Assembly: GCF_024347355.1 (NCBI RefSeq)
Contig: NZ_AP025465.1
Span: 1,550,001 to 1,614,000 of the forward strand
Direction: 5' to 3'
Origin: Vibrio chagasii
GTDB lineage: Bacteria > Pseudomonadota > Gammaproteobacteria > Enterobacterales > Vibrionaceae
DNA length: 64,000 nucleotides
A program made the translations under genes and the position numbers. This document shows, one piece after another, positions 8,439 to 17,378 of this stretch; within the stretch, counting starts at the first letter, position 1, and every line of letters begins with the position of its first letter. The notes under the pieces were generated by a model. It was not told the origin of the DNA and did not search any database. It saw nothing but the letters and a program-made list of their open reading frames with translations.

Positions 8439-9277
8439 TGATATTAGCTTCGCTTATCGTTCTGTTTTTTTCGCTGCTCTTTTTGATTATTGAGTCGGTG
8501 CGTTCTGATCAAAGGCAAAAGAAGGTTGCTGCGTATATTGGGGGGGATGCCATTAAACCACCTTCGCGCATGAACCGCTTCTTTGTTCGATTTGGTAAGG
8601 AGCATAGACATGAACTTGAACAGAAACTAATAGAAGCAGGTTATTACAACACCGAATGGGCAAAGTTTTACTTTCCAGCCAAGGTGTTGGTGTTAGGCCT
8701 TGTTTCAGGTTTGGTTCTGTTAGGGGACATGACATCGACCAACAAATTGCTGGTGGTGATTGTCTCTCTAATTGCGGTGATTGTTGTTCCGGATACCTTG
8801 TTGCAAATGCGACGCAAGATGTTGATCAGCAAAACCTCAGCACAGCTCCCTTATTTACTAGACATGATGTCGGTATGTGTACAAACCGGCATGACAATAG
8901 AGGCATCTTTAGTGTACTTGGGTAAAGAGCTGGCCGAGTTTGATTCCGACCTTTGCTACCAAATTAAGCGTACCTCTGACTCTGCCAAGATACATGGTGT
9001 AGAGAAGGCATTGAACGATTTGACTGAGCGTATTCCAACTCCCGCCGTTCGAAGCTTTGTTCTGACGATTATTCAGAACTTGCAATACGGTACTTCTGTC
9101 GCTCAAACACTCAGTGACCTTGCTGAAGATATGCGAAAAGTTCAAATCCTCACGGTTGAAGAAAAGGTAGGTAAGCTCTCTGCAAAGATGAGTGTGCCGT
9201 TGATCCTTTTCATCATGTTTCCGATCGTCATCTTGATTCTCGCACCGAGCATCATGCAAATGACATTGAGTATCTAG
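8435..9277 (+). CDS. tadC: TadC inner-membrane platform protein
   Basis: 280-aa partner of TadB with the same T2SSF fold: N-terminal helix (ILASLIVLFFSLLFLII), helices near 80-125, cytoplasmic domain with LPYLLDMMSVCVQTGMTIEASL, and a hydrophobic C-terminus. The ATG at 8435 overlaps the tadB stop; a second ATG follows at once. A run of seven G at 8540-8546 encodes Gly-Gly near residue 37, a possible slippage site early in the gene. Confidence 0.92.
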   Translation: MMILASLIVLFFSLLFLIIESVRSDQRQKKVAAYIGGDAIKPPSRMNRFFVRFGKEHRHELEQKLIEAGYYNTEWAKFYFPAKVLVLGLVSGLVLLGDMTSTNKLLVVIVSLIAVIVVPDTLLQMRRKMLISKTSAQLPYLLDMMSVCVQTGMTIEASLVYLGKELAEFDSDLCYQIKRTSDSAKIHGVEKALNDLTERIPTPAVRSFVLTIIQNLQYGTSVAQTLSDLAEDMRKVQILTVEEKVGKLSAKMSVPLILFIMFPIVILILAPSIMQMTLSI

Positions 9278-9288
9278 GGGCGTGAAGC

Positions 9289-10026
9289 ATGAATAAAAAA
9301 ACGATGTACCTGATGCTGCTAACGCTAAGCCTGTTAGCCGGGTGCCAATCGACACCTTCCGAGCAAGACCACCAGCTTGCCGAGGTGACCAGTATGGAGA
9401 AGGTCAAAAACTACGATGGTCTCATTAACCATTACAAATCTCAGCTTGAGCAAGGCTCCCAAGATCCAGTGGTGAAACAGAAACTAGCATGGGCGTACTT
9501 CTATAAAGGCGACATCGAATCCGCAGATTTTTACGCTCAACACCTGAAAAAAGAGGGCATCGAAAACCCAGACCTTTATCAGTTAGAAGGGCAAGTATTT
9601 GATGCCAAAAATGACACGGATAGTGCGATAGCTGCTTATATTGCATCTGTCGAGGCTGGTAATAGGGCTGGTCAAATTCACGTATTACTCGGCGTGTCAT
9701 ACACAAAAATTGGTCAGTATGAGAAAGCATATCAAGAGCTGAATCTGGCACGCTTACGTGGTTATAACGATGTGGTGGTTAAGAACAACATCGCGATGGT
9801 CCAGATGGCTAATGGTGAGTTCCAGCAGGCGATTGAAACATTAGCGCCAGTGTTGAAAGAAGAACCAACCAATCAGATTGTAAAAGCGAACTTGGCGATA
9901 GCATTGATGAAAACCCAGCAGATTGATTCGGCCCAAAAGCTACTTAAAGGCGACTTTTCGGCGCAAGAAATTCAAGTGATTGCCGCTGAATTGACTCAAC
10001 TGGGAGTGAGCGATGAAGCGTCTTAA
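9289..10026 (+). CDS. tadD: TadD TPR lipoprotein
   Basis: 245-aa lipoprotein with signal peptide and lipobox LLAGC (Cys19), followed by several TPR-like helical repeats from about residue 40 (for example VVKQKLAWAYFYKGDIESADFY and IKANLAIALM-type units). TadD is a pilotin-like or assembly lipoprotein of the Tad machine. It follows tadC by 11 nt and overlaps tadE by 14 nt. TPR units are visible by eye; their exact number needs a profile search. Confidence 0.88.
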   Translation: MNKKTMYLMLLTLSLLAGCQSTPSEQDHQLAEVTSMEKVKNYDGLINHYKSQLEQGSQDPVVKQKLAWAYFYKGDIESADFYAQHLKKEGIENPDLYQLEGQVFDAKNDTDSAIAAYIASVEAGNRAGQIHVLLGVSYTKIGQYEKAYQELNLARLRGYNDVVVKNNIAMVQMANGEFQQAIETLAPVLKEEPTNQIVKANLAIALMKTQQIDSAQKLLKGDFSAQEIQVIAAELTQLGVSDEAS

Positions 10027-10495
10027 TAAGCAGAAAGGGGTGACAGCGATTGAGTTTGTTTTAGGGGCTCTGGTGCTGTTCTTCGCAACCTTTGCGATCT
10101 TTGAGTCGAGCTACCAAATCTACGTTGTAAACATGACCGAATACTCGCTTAGAGAAACGATCAGAAATACCAAGATCTATGAAGGTAAAGGGATCAATGA
10201 GCAATACGAGAACAAGTTCCGAAGCTTGATTGAAGATGATGACAATCTATGGAGCTTTTTGATTGATGGCTCACGCTTCTCGATGAAGGGTCAGTATTTC
10301 AAAACCTACGACGATTTTGTTGAGAACAGAGGGCATTCGGACCAAGGTTTGAACTTCAATTACGATCTGGCCGAAATTACCGTGACTTATCGCTACACAC
10401 CAATCATTAAATTGGCTGGTGCAGCAGATAGAGATATTTCACGCACAATGGTTTTGAACTTAGAACACGAGGGGTGGAACGATGATGCGCCGTAA
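10013..10495 (+). CDS. tadE: TadE pseudopilin
   Basis: 160-aa minor pilin. A short basic leader MKRLNKQKG ends in Gly9 followed by VTAIEFVLGALVLFFATFAIF, the same cleavage motif as Flp with Glu at +5, then a membrane helix. The remaining 120 residues are periplasmic. TadE and TadF are processed by TadV and are needed for fibre biogenesis in studied systems. Coding overlaps tadD upstream by 14 nt and tadF downstream by 14 nt. Confidence 0.88.
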   Translation: MKRLNKQKGVTAIEFVLGALVLFFATFAIFESSYQIYVVNMTEYSLRETIRNTKIYEGKGINEQYENKFRSLIEDDDNLWSFLIDGSRFSMKGQYFKTYDDFVENRGHSDQGLNFNYDLAEITVTYRYTPIIKLAGAADRDISRTMVLNLEHEGWNDDAP

Positions 10496-11042
10496 CCCAG
10501 GAGCGTTTTATGGAAATCGCCAACAAGGTTCTTTTACCGTTGAGTTGCTGTTCATCCTTGTCGCGTTGTGGGGCGTTTATCTTTTTGGCGCCGATTTAAG
10601 CCATCAGCTGCTCGCACGCGCAAAGCTCGATAGGTCCAGCTTTGCTTTGGTGAACGTGATTAAAGAACGCACGCGTTATTTTGAAGCGGATGTATTGGCG
10701 GGGCAGAACCTGTCTGTGACTAACTCAGAATTACAAGACATGACGAAGGTAGCAAGTCGAATGCTCAATACACCCGTAGACAATGTGGCAATCAAGATCG
10801 AGTCGTTAACGAACAACAGTAATGTCGCTGAGTTTAGTAGCAGTAAGTTCAGAAGCTTAAATTGCCAGACGGATTCAATTATTGACCATGCGGATTTAGC
10901 GCCGGTAGATAAGGGCGTTGTTTACCCCTTGTATCGCGTTAGCCTTTGCGAAGAGGAAAGCTCTTGGTTCAAGCCGTTCTTTAATGATGGTACGAGTACC
11001 ACGGTTAAGATTGCCTCTTCTTCTATCATGCCTGGGAGATAA
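10482..11042 (+). CDS. tadF: TadF pseudopilin
   Basis: 186-aa minor pilin. Leader ends in QQG followed by SFTVELLFILVALWGVYLFG, a pseudopilin motif with Glu at +5 and a long membrane helix. The periplasmic part carries two cysteines (near residues 128 and 158) that may pair. Two consecutive ATG codons (10482 and 10485) can start it; GAGGGG upstream fits the first better. Overlaps the end of tadE; tadG starts 4 nt after its stop. Confidence 0.87.
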   Translation: MMRRNPGAFYGNRQQGSFTVELLFILVALWGVYLFGADLSHQLLARAKLDRSSFALVNVIKERTRYFEADVLAGQNLSVTNSELQDMTKVASRMLNTPVDNVAIKIESLTNNSNVAEFSSSKFRSLNCQTDSIIDHADLAPVDKGVVYPLYRVSLCEEESSWFKPFFNDGTSTTVKIASSSIMPGR

Positions 11043-11046
11043 TGAA

Positions 11047-12609
11047 ATGAAAATTCAGCATGAACGTCATATCAATCGTCAGTATCTCAGTCTACAAAGA
11101 CAGCAAGGTGTCGCCGCAGTATGGATGGGCTTATTGCTTGTTCCTATCATGGGAATGACCTTTTGGGCAGTTGAAGGTACACGCTACTTGCAAGAGACCA
11201 GTCGACTTAGAGATTCCGCAGAGGCTGCGGCAATAGCGGTGACTATTGAAGATCAGCCTGATCTTGCGCGTGGATTAGCAACTCAATATGTCGAGAATTA
11301 CGTGAGGGACATTAAGTCTACCAATCTTTCTGCACAGAGATTTCATCAAGCGGAAGATGAGGGAGCAGGGATTCTTGAATATATCCAATACACGGTTAAT
11401 GCAAAGACCACTCATGACTCTTGGTTTGCGAGCAGTTTTATCCCTTCGTTTGATGAGCAGCAAGATCTGGCAGGGCGCTCACTAGCGCGAAAATACCCCG
11501 TTTACCTTGGTGATAACAACATCGACATTGTGTTCGTATCAGACTTTTCTGGCTCGATGGATGATAGGTGGGGGTCAAGTCGTCATAAAAAAATTGATGA
11601 TTTGAAAACGGCCATCGATCAGATATCTAGCAAGATCCTGTGCACATCGACTGACTTAGAGTACGTCGATGGTGAGTGGAAAGAGGTGTGTGATGAACCT
11701 GGAGAAGACACCACCGGAGATAAGTTACTTAACCGAGTGGGCTTTGTGCCTTTTAACGTGAGAACGAGGGAAATCGTCTCAGGTGGTCGAGCGAACGCTA
11801 CCAGTCAGTTGAGTTATAAACACAATTATAAACCCAACGTGTCCCCTTATTCTTACAACGATGTTAATTGGGATTATTGGCGTGCGTATTCGCAGAATGA
11901 GGTACTCAATTGCGCGAATTGGCAGTCCTACTGCCCAAGCCCAAAATCGGACAATCAAAAGTACGCTAAGCGCATCAAGGATGTGATCTATTTAGATAAC
12001 TATCACGTTGCTGACGTATACAACTATGTTGATTTATCCACGTCTGTAGCCACGATGTTTACGGACAAGTCGGGGTTAAGACCCAACTTCTATGGTGTGA
12101 ATGGAACGGATCTTTTTAACGCTCATGGTTCTTCAAGTTCAACGCAGTTTAAAAACATTCGATTATCGAACAAATTGTCCGATCTAAACCCGATTAGTTC
12201 TATGTGGGCAGACGGTGGCACCGCCGCCTTTCAAGGGATCTTAAGAGGCTCTCAAATCCTTAAGGATGGCGATCCCAATAGCTCGGATGACGAAGAACAG
12301 CAAGCATACAACAAGAAAATCAAGATGCTGCTTATTTTGAGTGATGGTCAAGAAAGCCCTAATAACGGCATTCTTAAAGGGCTTGTTGATAGAGGCATGT
12401 GTGACAAAGCAAGAGAGGAGATACCTGGCTTATATATTGGTGTCATCGGTATCGATTTCCGTGCTTCTCAGCAAAGCGGTTTTCAAGACTGTGTTATCGA
12501 CCCAAATGAGGACATCATCGACGTATCTAACCTTGATGAATTGATTGAAAAGATAGAAGAACTCATCCGTAAAGGCTCAAAAACAAGCGGCATCACTAAG
12601 TTGTATTAG
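11047..12609 (+). CDS. tadG: TadG, von Willebrand factor A domain protein of Tad locus
   Basis: 520 aa. After a basic N-terminus comes QQGVAAVWMGLLLVPIMGMT, a pilin-like TadE/G helix anchoring the protein. A VWA domain begins near residue 157 with DIVFVSDFSGSMDD, an intact MIDAS DxSxS motif, and ends near residue 515. A long inserted segment of about 200 residues rich in Tyr, Asn and Ser separates parts of the VWA fold. TadG is the least conserved Tad component and may be adhesive. The open frame runs upstream into tadF, but the ATG at 11047 with GGAG 9 nt upstream is preferred. Confidence 0.88.
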   Translation: MKIQHERHINRQYLSLQRQQGVAAVWMGLLLVPIMGMTFWAVEGTRYLQETSRLRDSAEAAAIAVTIEDQPDLARGLATQYVENYVRDIKSTNLSAQRFHQAEDEGAGILEYIQYTVNAKTTHDSWFASSFIPSFDEQQDLAGRSLARKYPVYLGDNNIDIVFVSDFSGSMDDRWGSSRHKKIDDLKTAIDQISSKILCTSTDLEYVDGEWKEVCDEPGEDTTGDKLLNRVGFVPFNVRTREIVSGGRANATSQLSYKHNYKPNVSPYSYNDVNWDYWRAYSQNEVLNCANWQSYCPSPKSDNQKYAKRIKDVIYLDNYHVADVYNYVDLSTSVATMFTDKSGLRPNFYGVNGTDLFNAHGSSSSTQFKNIRLSNKLSDLNPISSMWADGGTAAFQGILRGSQILKDGDPNSSDDEEQQAYNKKIKMLLILSDGQESPNNGILKGLVDRGMCDKAREEIPGLYIGVIGIDFRASQQSGFQDCVIDPNEDIIDVSNLDELIEKIEELIRKGSKTSGITKLY

Positions 12610-12617
12610 AGGAAAAT

Positions 12618-13256
12618 ATGAAAAAGTTAATGATCGGTTCCATTGTCCTGTCGACATTGCAATTTAGCCTTCACGCCAATGCGGAGGACGGCATAAGCGT
12701 TTATTGCGACACGGCATTCAGTGAATATCAACACAGTGTGAGAGTTGATGATGTTGTTGGTGTCGCGCAGCACAGGTTGGGGGCGCTACAAATAGAGCAA
12801 CAATCCGATAGCAACGAGTTGAAACAGGCATTAGCCAGCCAATCGAGTCTAGGTATCAATAAAGCCGGATGTAAGACTTGGATCAGCAGCCAAGAGCGCC
12901 ACAGATTGTTGGCTCGAATCCACTTTGGTTTTGACCAACACAGTCTAACACCAATGGGCAGCAAAGCACTGAGCCAACTCGCTAGTGAATTACAAACCAG
13001 TGGCAGTTCGGTCACGGTCGATGGGCACACAGACAGCACTGGTGATGAAGGCTACAACCAAGCTTTAGGGCTACAAAGAGCGCTCACTACTTCGAATGCT
13101 TTGGTTGCTGATGGGGTAGAGAAGAATCGCTTGGTTATTCGTTCTTTTGGTGAAAGTAAGCCTATCTCTTCTAATGAAACGAGTGAATGGCGAGCAAAGA
13201 ACAGACGAGTCGAGATCTGGACGTCGAATGATGATGCTACAGAACGAGTGAACTAA
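12618..13256 (+). CDS. OmpA-family peptidoglycan-binding protein at end of tad operon
   Basis: 212 aa with signal peptide (cleavage near ANAED, about residue 22) and a C-terminal OmpA domain from about residue 95 (IHFGFDQHSLTPMGSKAL, VDGHTDSTGDEGYNQALGLQRA, and a final NRRVEIW) that binds peptidoglycan. The N-terminal part has two cysteines and no beta-barrel. It starts 8 nt after tadG and looks like the last gene of the operon, so it may tie the pilus machine to the cell wall. Confidence 0.88.
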   Translation: MKKLMIGSIVLSTLQFSLHANAEDGISVYCDTAFSEYQHSVRVDDVVGVAQHRLGALQIEQQSDSNELKQALASQSSLGINKAGCKTWISSQERHRLLARIHFGFDQHSLTPMGSKALSQLASELQTSGSSVTVDGHTDSTGDEGYNQALGLQRALTTSNALVADGVEKNRLVIRSFGESKPISSNETSEWRAKNRRVEIWTSNDDATERVN

Positions 13257-13315
13257 GAGCATATCTTAGCGTTCAACCCAATATAAATAGTTAATGGAGT
13301 CAGTGGCTTGTGATG

Positions 13316-13338
13316 TGGCTAAGAAAAAGTCTTAGCCA
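13316..13338. terminator. Hairpin after tad operon, weak terminator candidate
   Basis: Perfect 9-bp stem TGGCTAAGA/TCTTAGCCA with a 5-nt loop, 60 nt past the OmpA-like gene. There is no T-run after it, so intrinsic termination is uncertain; it may instead protect the 3' end of the message. Confidence 0.35.
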
Positions 13339-13446
13339 TCAATCTGTCGGAACCCCACTCAATATTACCTTGCTTAGAATTTTTGTTATAACGGATGCTA
13401 ATGAATATTCAATCAAATTTAACTATCTGATACTAAAGAATAATTG

Positions 13447-14388
13447 ATGCTATTTGACAGAGTCTCTTCTGAAGGGATGGAACAAAATATCGACGTAGAT
13501 ACTTGGATATCTATATTGGACAACATATGCGACATTATGGACGCATCGAATGCGGGAATCATCACGATCTCCGATTTTACTTGTTTGGGATTTGAGAGCG
13601 TTTTATGTTCTTCAACCAAGTTATGCGAGCAGCACAAAAGTAAGATCAGTTGTTTTTGTGAGTACGTATACAAAGAGAACCGCACGGTTTATTTGAGTGG
13701 ATGTTCTTGTGGTGAGGCAACTGTTGAGAAGGAGCCTGACGACTATAAATCATTTTGTGGCATCCCCATCAGCGGCACAGATGGAGAAGTGTTTGCCATC
13801 CTATTTGTGTTTGACTTGAATCCAACCGAGTATACGGAAAGCCAAGTGAACCTGATTGAGAACATTTCAACCTTACTACGCTCTGAAATCCTCTTGAAAG
13901 AAGAGAGCAGGATTTTATATAAAAACAGCCACTTCGATATCATGACGATGTTGCTCAATCGAAGGGGGTTCTTTTATGAGTTCAACAAAGCAAACATTGA
14001 TGATGGAGAGATCGTTTGTCTGTATTTTGACTTGGATAATTTAAAGTACATCAATGATACTTATGGGCACTTTAAAGGTGACGACTATATTTCTGGCTTT
14101 GCTTCGTGCATAAGAAATAACATCAAATACAACACAATACCGGCGAGAGTCGGTGGTGATGAGTTCATTGTGGTTATTCATTCAGAAGAGCCCGGATACG
14201 CTTGTGAATTGGTTCGTAAAATTCGTGCAGATTTTCATGAGTTCATTGAAGGGTTTCGTGGTGATGATGATGTTTCACTTGGGTTTTCCTATGGGTGCGG
14301 AACTTCTGATTCTCAAAGTTTGAACATCATTAACTTGATCAAGTCATCAGACGAGAACATGTATCGCAATAAGAAAAATAAGCTGTAA
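13447..14388 (+). CDS. GAF-GGDEF diguanylate cyclase
   Basis: 313 aa, soluble. Residues about 20-145 resemble a GAF sensor; several cysteines cluster near 45-82. The C-terminal GGDEF domain (about 155-313) keeps an intact GGDEF motif (RVGGDEFIVVIH) and the DLDNLKYINDTYGH segment, so synthesis of cyclic di-GMP is expected. No RxxD inhibitory site is seen five residues upstream. It follows the tad operon by 190 nt; a link to attachment is inference from position. ATG at 13447 is used; a second ATG at 13477 is possible. Confidence 0.88.
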   Translation: MLFDRVSSEGMEQNIDVDTWISILDNICDIMDASNAGIITISDFTCLGFESVLCSSTKLCEQHKSKISCFCEYVYKENRTVYLSGCSCGEATVEKEPDDYKSFCGIPISGTDGEVFAILFVFDLNPTEYTESQVNLIENISTLLRSEILLKEESRILYKNSHFDIMTMLLNRRGFFYEFNKANIDDGEIVCLYFDLDNLKYINDTYGHFKGDDYISGFASCIRNNIKYNTIPARVGGDEFIVVIHSEEPGYACELVRKIRADFHEFIEGFRGDDDVSLGFSYGCGTSDSQSLNIINLIKSSDENMYRNKKNKL

Positions 14389-14430
14389 GTTATACAACTT
14401 TTATATGCCGATGACAGGTACGAAAAAGCC

Positions 14431-14440
14431 CACCAGTGTG
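14431..14440. repeat. Left 10-bp target duplication of IS4 element
   Basis: CACCAGTGTG immediately outside the left inverted repeat; its identical partner is at 15871-15880. Confidence 0.93.
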
Positions 14441-14449
14441 CAATGTAGT

Positions 14450-15787
14450 TCACTTAAGCGGAGCTGCTTTGCGATTAATTGGGTAGCGAGTCTTTGATAT
14501 TTTTACCGCCCTAGGCCGATTAGGCTTAGGGCGTTTGTCTATAAAGAGGACTGATAAGTCTCCCCTTAGACTCTTTAAACGCTTAGGTGTATTGCCTGGC
14601 GATATCGCTTTACTCATCACCTTCAGTTGGCTCGCTATAAACTGACAAGCGTATTTAAAGCTAATTTCATTCGGCATTCTTCCATGTTCAACTGCTGCCT
14701 GACTTGCTTCACGTCTTACCAAATTATAACCAAGCAACAGCCCCCAGAGTTCTTGATAAACAAGGTTTACTGTTTTACTGCGTAATACTAAGGCATTGTG
14801 TTGCATTGAGCTTTTGATATCACGATAACCTAATTCGATTTCCCAACGTTCATGATAAAGTTCGGCTACCGCTTTCGCGTCGTAGTCTGCTCTTGGAAGG
14901 GATGTAAAAACAGTTTTCTGCTTACCTTGTACTTCATAGGTCACCGCTCTGACTTGCCATTTTTCAGGTAAACTAGGGTTCTTTTTGAGAGCTTGCGGTG
15001 AGACGTTCATTTCGATGAGCATATCATTGCTTTCTTCTTCATCTAAAAGTGTGTATTTCAACCCTTTCCTTGCTGGTATCAACCAATGTCTATTAATACC
15101 GCTATTTTGAAGAGAGAGAAGTAAGTCTGCACCGTAAAAACCTTTATCTAGTAACGTCACAGAGTTATCTGGTAAAGAGTCGATGAAGGGCATAGCAAGT
15201 GGGATTTCACCACGCCGATAAGGGCTTATGGCAGCGTCAACGATGACATGAGAACGGACATTCATCATAGTCACAACTCTTAGCATTGGATGTGGTGTCT
15301 GCCTGCTACTCGAGGTATTACCCGAGCCAAAGTGCTCTCTAAGTTCGGGCGTATCCGCGGTGCGAAAAAGAGCACCGTCTACAGCAAAAACTTGTAATCC
15401 TTGCCACGTATCATCACGGTATCGTTCAAGACCCCACGTTCGCCCACATTGTTTAAACAACCACTCTGGTGCAGCACTGCCTAAACGTTGTCTTGCCTGG
15501 GTTAAAGCACTTTTTGCTAATAACTCTTCATCAGCCAAGCCATCCGCACAGACATTCATTCTTCGTGCGACTTCGGCAATTGGTTCATTACGGAAGAAGG
15601 CCATGCCGACAATTAGCCACAAGACCATGTCACTTGGTAGTCGACGTCGGCGAATAGTCGCTTTATCAGAAAGACTAGCTGCCTTAACAACCCATTCATC
15701 TGGGATATGTTCAGAGAAAGTGGTGAGTTGAGCTACATCAACAGGATTTTCTTCGAGGAAATCGACAAAATAGTTTTGGATAGACAT
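14450..15787 (-). CDS. IS4-family DDE transposase
   Basis: 445 aa. The N-terminal IS4 domain (about 15-105) is followed by a DDE core: first Asp in VFAVDGALFRTAD, second in VTLLDKGFYGAD, and the IS4 signature Y-2-R-3-E-6-K, intact as YHERWEIELGYRDIK. No internal stop or frameshift, so it is probably active. The start codon sits directly after a terminator-like hairpin, which should block expression driven from outside promoters. Confidence 0.95.
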   Translation of the reverse strand: MSIQNYFVDFLEENPVDVAQLTTFSEHIPDEWVVKAASLSDKATIRRRRLPSDMVLWLIVGMAFFRNEPIAEVARRMNVCADGLADEELLAKSALTQARQRLGSAAPEWLFKQCGRTWGLERYRDDTWQGLQVFAVDGALFRTADTPELREHFGSGNTSSSRQTPHPMLRVVTMMNVRSHVIVDAAISPYRRGEIPLAMPFIDSLPDNSVTLLDKGFYGADLLLSLQNSGINRHWLIPARKGLKYTLLDEEESNDMLIEMNVSPQALKKNPSLPEKWQVRAVTYEVQGKQKTVFTSLPRADYDAKAVAELYHERWEIELGYRDIKSSMQHNALVLRSKTVNLVYQELWGLLLGYNLVRREASQAAVEHGRMPNEISFKYACQFIASQLKVMSKAISPGNTPKRLKSLRGDLSVLFIDKRPKPNRPRAVKISKTRYPINRKAAPLK

Positions 15788-15821
15788 AAAAAATCGGAAG
15801 CCTAGAAACAGGCTTCCGATT
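15788..15821 (-). terminator. Hairpin plus T6 just before transposase start
   Basis: Perfect 12-bp stem (AATCGGAAGCCT and its complement, 15792-15803 and 15810-15821) followed on the minus strand by six T and then the ATG. A second palindrome, AAGGATCGGT/ACCGATCCTT, lies at 15834-15855. Both would stop purA read-through, shield the transposase from it, and may hide the ribosome site. Confidence 0.75.
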
Positions 15822-15870
15822 ATCTCTCAGAAGAAGGATCGGTCAACCGATCCTTATCTGATCTACATTG

Positions 15871-15880
15871 CACCAGTGTG
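15871..15880. repeat. Right 10-bp target duplication of IS4 element
   Basis: CACCAGTGTG immediately outside the right inverted repeat, identical to 14431-14440. Confidence 0.93.
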
Positions 15881-15903
15881 GGCTTTTTGCTTATTTGACT
15901 TGT

Positions 15904-17163
15904 CTAAGCTCGAATGATCATTTGGTCGCGTTCTGGACCAACCGATACCATTACAATTGGTACGCCCATCAGTTCTTCAATGCGAGTAACATAATCCTGT
16001 GCAGCTTGAGGAAGGCTTTCAAAAGTGCGACAACCTGTGATGTCTTCGTCCCAACCCGCCATGTCTTCATAAACTGGCTTTAGCTCAGCCGTTTGTGGCC
16101 AAATTGGGTTTTCGCTGTGCTCACCTGCGTATGCAGTACAGATCTTTAACTCAGCCAAACCAGACAGGCAATCAATCTTAGTGAGAGCGATTTCTGTCGC
16201 TGCTTGCAGTTCAACACCGTTGCGCGTTGCTACAGCATCGAAGTAACCCATATCACGTGGGCGACCTGTAGTAGCACCGTATTCATTAGAGCTTTCGCGG
16301 AAGCTATCTTGTTCTTCCATTGCAGTAACGAGGGTACCTGTACCCACAGAAGAGCTGAATGCCTTAGCCACTGCAATAACGCGCTCAGGTCGAAGGGCAG
16401 GTAAGCCACTACCAATACCCGCGTAAGCTGCCGTTACATTTGATGATGTTGTCCAAGGGTATTCACCGTAAACCAAGTCACGACCTGCACCGAGTTGAGC
16501 TTCAAACAGTAGGTTCGCGTCTTGTGCTTGAAGTGCCTTAAGAGGCTCAGTCACGTTGCAAATGAACGGACGCCAAGCTTTCGTCACTTCAAGTAGCCAT
16601 TCAGTCATTTCTGAAGCGGTCTGAGTGAAGTCACATTTAGGGTAAAGGGCCTTTAATTGAGGCATCTTCCAATCCAGCATGAATTGAATGCGCTGCTCTA
16701 GAACCTCTGGTTGATTTAACCAACCCACAAGGATGCCTTTCTTCATCACGCGATCGCCGTATGCTGGCGCAATGCCTTGACGAGTCGAACCGTAAGCAGC
16801 ATCACCTAAGCGTTCTTCTTCAAGCGTATCTTCGAGTGCGTGCAGTGGTAGGCACAGTGTAGCTCGATCAGAAATAGCAAGTTTCACGTCAACATTTGCT
16901 GCTTGAACTTCTGCGATCTCTTCGCTTAATGCAGCAGGGCTAATCACCATGCCAGGGCCAAGTACAGCCGTACAGTCAGGGTTAAAAATACCACTAGGAA
17001 GCTGGTGCAGTTTGAATGTACCGAAGTCGTTAACTACGGTATGGCCTGCATTGTTTCCGCCTTGGAAACGGATGCTCGCAGATGCTTCAGCTGCTAAAAA
17101 ATCGACGATGCGGCCTTTGCCTTCGTCACCCCAGTTTGCACCCACAACAACGATAGATGGCAT
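15904..17163 (-). CDS. purA: Adenylosuccinate synthetase (PurA family, probable second copy)
   Basis: 419 aa, cytoplasmic; joins IMP and aspartate with GTP to make adenylosuccinate in AMP synthesis. The P-loop WGDEGKG places catalytic Asp13 and GGNNAGHT gives catalytic His41, at the same numbers as in E. coli; the GATTGRPRDMGYFD and SVGPERDQMI segments are also present. It is a little shorter than the housekeeping enzyme (about 432 aa) and stands alone, outside the usual vibrio purA neighbourhood, so I infer a paralogue. Its terminator was split by the IS4 element. Confidence 0.88.
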   Translation of the reverse strand: MPSIVVVGANWGDEGKGRIVDFLAAEASASIRFQGGNNAGHTVVNDFGTFKLHQLPSGIFNPDCTAVLGPGMVISPAALSEEIAEVQAANVDVKLAISDRATLCLPLHALEDTLEEERLGDAAYGSTRQGIAPAYGDRVMKKGILVGWLNQPEVLEQRIQFMLDWKMPQLKALYPKCDFTQTASEMTEWLLEVTKAWRPFICNVTEPLKALQAQDANLLFEAQLGAGRDLVYGEYPWTTSSNVTAAYAGIGSGLPALRPERVIAVAKAFSSSVGTGTLVTAMEEQDSFRESSNEYGATTGRPRDMGYFDAVATRNGVELQAATEIALTKIDCLSGLAELKICTAYAGEHSENPIWPQTAELKPVYEDMAGWDEDITGCRTFESLPQAAQDYVTRIEELMGVPIVMVSVGPERDQMIIRA

Positions 17164-17378
17164 AAGTTTATCTCCTGACTGATTGAGAAATCATGTTAGT
17201 GCTGCGTTGTGGATAAGAGAAATTAATTATCTTTATTATCTTGATAAGGATTCCATATAACTCTAAAGTCTTAATCACAAGCGAGAATCCCTATCACGTT
17301 CAATGGTATGGACTCCCCACCTCAACTGACAGCGTCAGCTAAAGTTACAGGTGCGAACCAAAAACAGGAGCCCATACC

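Larger units (their letters stand above)
14441..15870. mobile_element. IS4-family insertion sequence, 1,430 bp, complete
   Basis: Ends are imperfect inverted repeats of about 18 bp beginning CAATGTAG (left CAATGTAGTTCACTTAAG, right CAATGTAGATCAGATAAG, 15 of 18 identical). A direct repeat CACCAGTGTG lies outside each end (14431-14440 and 15871-15880), a 10-bp target duplication, so the insertion is intact and probably recent. It carries one transposase gene. Joining the flanks restores a terminator hairpin (arms 14423-14433 and 15878-15888), so the element landed in the loop of the purA terminator. Confidence 0.92.
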
